This document shows, piece after piece, positions 4,053-5,076 of a DNA stretch of 5,076 bases (within the stretch, counting starts at the first letter, position 1; each line of letters starts with the position of its first letter). This stretch comes from JALXCG01 sp026991065 [NCBI: Gemmatimonadota bacterium] (GTDB taxonomy: Bacteria; GCA-2686955). Under the pieces are notes generated by a model that saw nothing but the letters and a program-made list of their open reading frames with translations, did not search any database and had not been told where the DNA came from. The translations under genes and the position numbers were made by a program. The stretch lies in assembly GCA_026991065.1 (NCBI GenBank), contig JALXCG010000552.1, positions 1 to 5,076 of the forward strand. The letters are read 5' to 3'.

Positions 4053-5076
4053 ATGCTCCTGCCTATCTCCTGGCTTTCAGATTTTATCGACATCGAGATG
4101 GATGTCGAAACGCTCGCCCATGAATTGACCATGCGCGGGACCGAGGTTGAGGCGATCCATGAGCACCGCGTCACTGGCGTCGTGGTCGGCCGGGTTTTGA
4201 GCTGTGAGCCTCATCCCAATGCCGATCGGCTAACGGTTTGCTCAGTTGACATCGGTGCCGCTGAGCCCTCGACGATTGTGTGTGGCGCTCCCAATGTGGC
4301 TTCCGGGCAGCGGGTGGCGGTGGCACCGCCCGGGGCGGAGCTGCCCGGTGGTGTCAAGATCAAGGCACGCAAGATGCGTGGCGTTGCTTCCGCCGGAATG
4401 ATTCTGGCGGAGGATGAACTGGGCATCGGCGACGATCACGACGGCATTCTGGTGATCACCGAGGATTTTCCGGTTGGCAGCAACCTTGGTGCCCACATTC
4501 CGCTCTGCGATACCGTGCTCGAGCTTTCGGTCACTCCGAATCGCGGGGATTGTCTCTCGCTTTATGGCATTGCCCGCGAACTGCATGCTTTCACCGGGGC
4601 GCCGATCTACTTGCCGCCGATGGCGAGTGATGACGAGGCGGAGGCTGGACAGGCGAATGGGGAACCGGGCCTGGCGGAGCGAATTCAAGTCGATTTGCAG
4701 GCGCCGGAGGGGGCGCCGCGCTACCTGGCGCGGGTCGTCGAGGGGGCCGCGGTCGTCAAGAGTCCGCTCTTGTGGCGGGTGCGGTTGCACCGTGCCGGTC
4801 TGCGCGCCATCAACGCGATCGTTGATGCAACCAACATCACCCTGTTGGAGTTGGGCCAGCCGCAACATGCTTTCGACCTGCGCCATTTCCCGCGGGGCCG
4901 CGTGGTGGTGCGGCCGTCGCGTGCCGGCGAAGAGTTCGTCACCCTTGATGGCGACTCTCACAAGCTACCGGCGGGGGTTGTGATGATCGCCTCCGAGGAG
5001 CAGGCGGTGGCGATTGCCGGGGTGATGGGGGGATTGGATTCCGCGGTCACCGAGGAGACCCGTGACATTCTGCTCG
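4053..5076 (+). CDS. pheT: phenylalanyl-tRNA synthetase beta subunit, 3' end beyond window
   Basis: PheT is the large subunit of PheRS, carrying tRNA-binding and editing domains. The frame is open from ATG 4053 to the right edge, 341 residues of an expected roughly 800. The N-terminus LLPISWLSDFIDI is typical. An EMAP/OB-type tRNA-binding domain follows, with VVVGRVLSCEPHPNADRL (43-60), CGAPNV (77-82) and KARKMRGVASAGMILAEDELG (104-124). Then comes ELSVTPNRGDCLSLYGIARE (157-176) and the B3/B4 editing-domain region with INAIVDATN (253-261) and LELGQPQHAFD (265-275), and finally IAGVMGGLDSAV near the edge. A GAAG at 4044-4047 is a weak ribosome site. The upstream sequence is open in the same frame back to the pheS TAG stop, but homology begins at this ATG. 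The gene is intact as far as it can be seen. Confidence 0.96.
   Translation, partial: MLLPISWLSDFIDIEMDVETLAHELTMRGTEVEAIHEHRVTGVVVGRVLSCEPHPNADRLTVCSVDIGAAEPSTIVCGAPNVASGQRVAVAPPGAELPGGVKIKARKMRGVASAGMILAEDELGIGDDHDGILVITEDFPVGSNLGAHIPLCDTVLELSVTPNRGDCLSLYGIARELHAFTGAPIYLPPMASDDEAEAGQANGEPGLAERIQVDLQAPEGAPRYLARVVEGAAVVKSPLLWRVRLHRAGLRAINAIVDATNITLLELGQPQHAFDLRHFPRGRVVVRPSRAGEEFVTLDGDSHKLPAGVVMIASEEQAVAIAGVMGGLDSAVTEETRDILL

Noticed and set aside
4242-4983. 239-codon minus-strand and 169-codon plus-strand frames inside pheT
   Set aside because: The pheT frame, open from 4053 to the window edge, carries continuous PheRS beta motifs; these frames are its shadows.
1-5076. CRISPR array, insertion sequence or prophage material
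   Set aside because: No regularly spaced repeats, transposase motifs or terminal inverted repeats are present; the identifiable content is housekeeping.

Overview
The window is a GC-rich bacterial chromosomal segment built around the conserved translation-gene cluster infC-rpmI-rplT-pheS-pheT, all on the + strand. Upstream are a tRNA-Val(GAC) gene and elbB, which encodes a DJ-1/PfpI-family ElbB-type protein. The organism looks proteobacterial in the broad sense. ElbB closely follows the E. coli family pattern, the tRNA carries an encoded CCA end, and Shine-Dalgarno sites are clear. IF3 has a long acidic/alanine-rich C-terminal tail, which recalls the tailed IF3 (Dsg) of Myxococcus, and PheS carries a CxxC...CxxC cluster. 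These point loosely to a former 'Deltaproteobacteria'-type lineage. That placement is inference, and the sequence alone does not fix the taxon.

Layout. Positions 1-250 probably hold two overlapping genes read leftwards: an unrecognised protein of about 60 aa and the first 22 codons of a second gene cut by the window edge, joined by an ATGA overlap. A divergent spacer of about 130 bp with a perfect 12-bp palindrome and a hairpin leads into elbB (382-1035). A stable-RNA-type promoter (TTGACA, 18 bp, TAGAGT, then a GCCC discriminator) drives tRNA-Val (1162-1238). The 220 bp between the tRNA and infC are not empty. They can fold into a hairpin just after the tRNA, then a three-way junction whose closing stem competes with a hairpin followed by six T residues, then another hairpin and a strong Shine-Dalgarno. 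This has the architecture of a transcription attenuator controlling the ribosomal-protein/PheRS operon, and it is the most interesting item in the window.

infC appears to start at a non-canonical ATC codon, as expected for a gene autoregulated by IF3. rpmI (L35) and rplT (L20) follow, then pheS with a probable TTG start coupled to the rplT stop, then pheT, which runs off the right edge after 341 codons. Together the operon makes an initiation factor, two large-subunit proteins and phenylalanyl-tRNA synthetase. thrS, which often sits just upstream of infC in proteobacteria, is absent here, so the attenuator and the tRNA lie directly next to infC.
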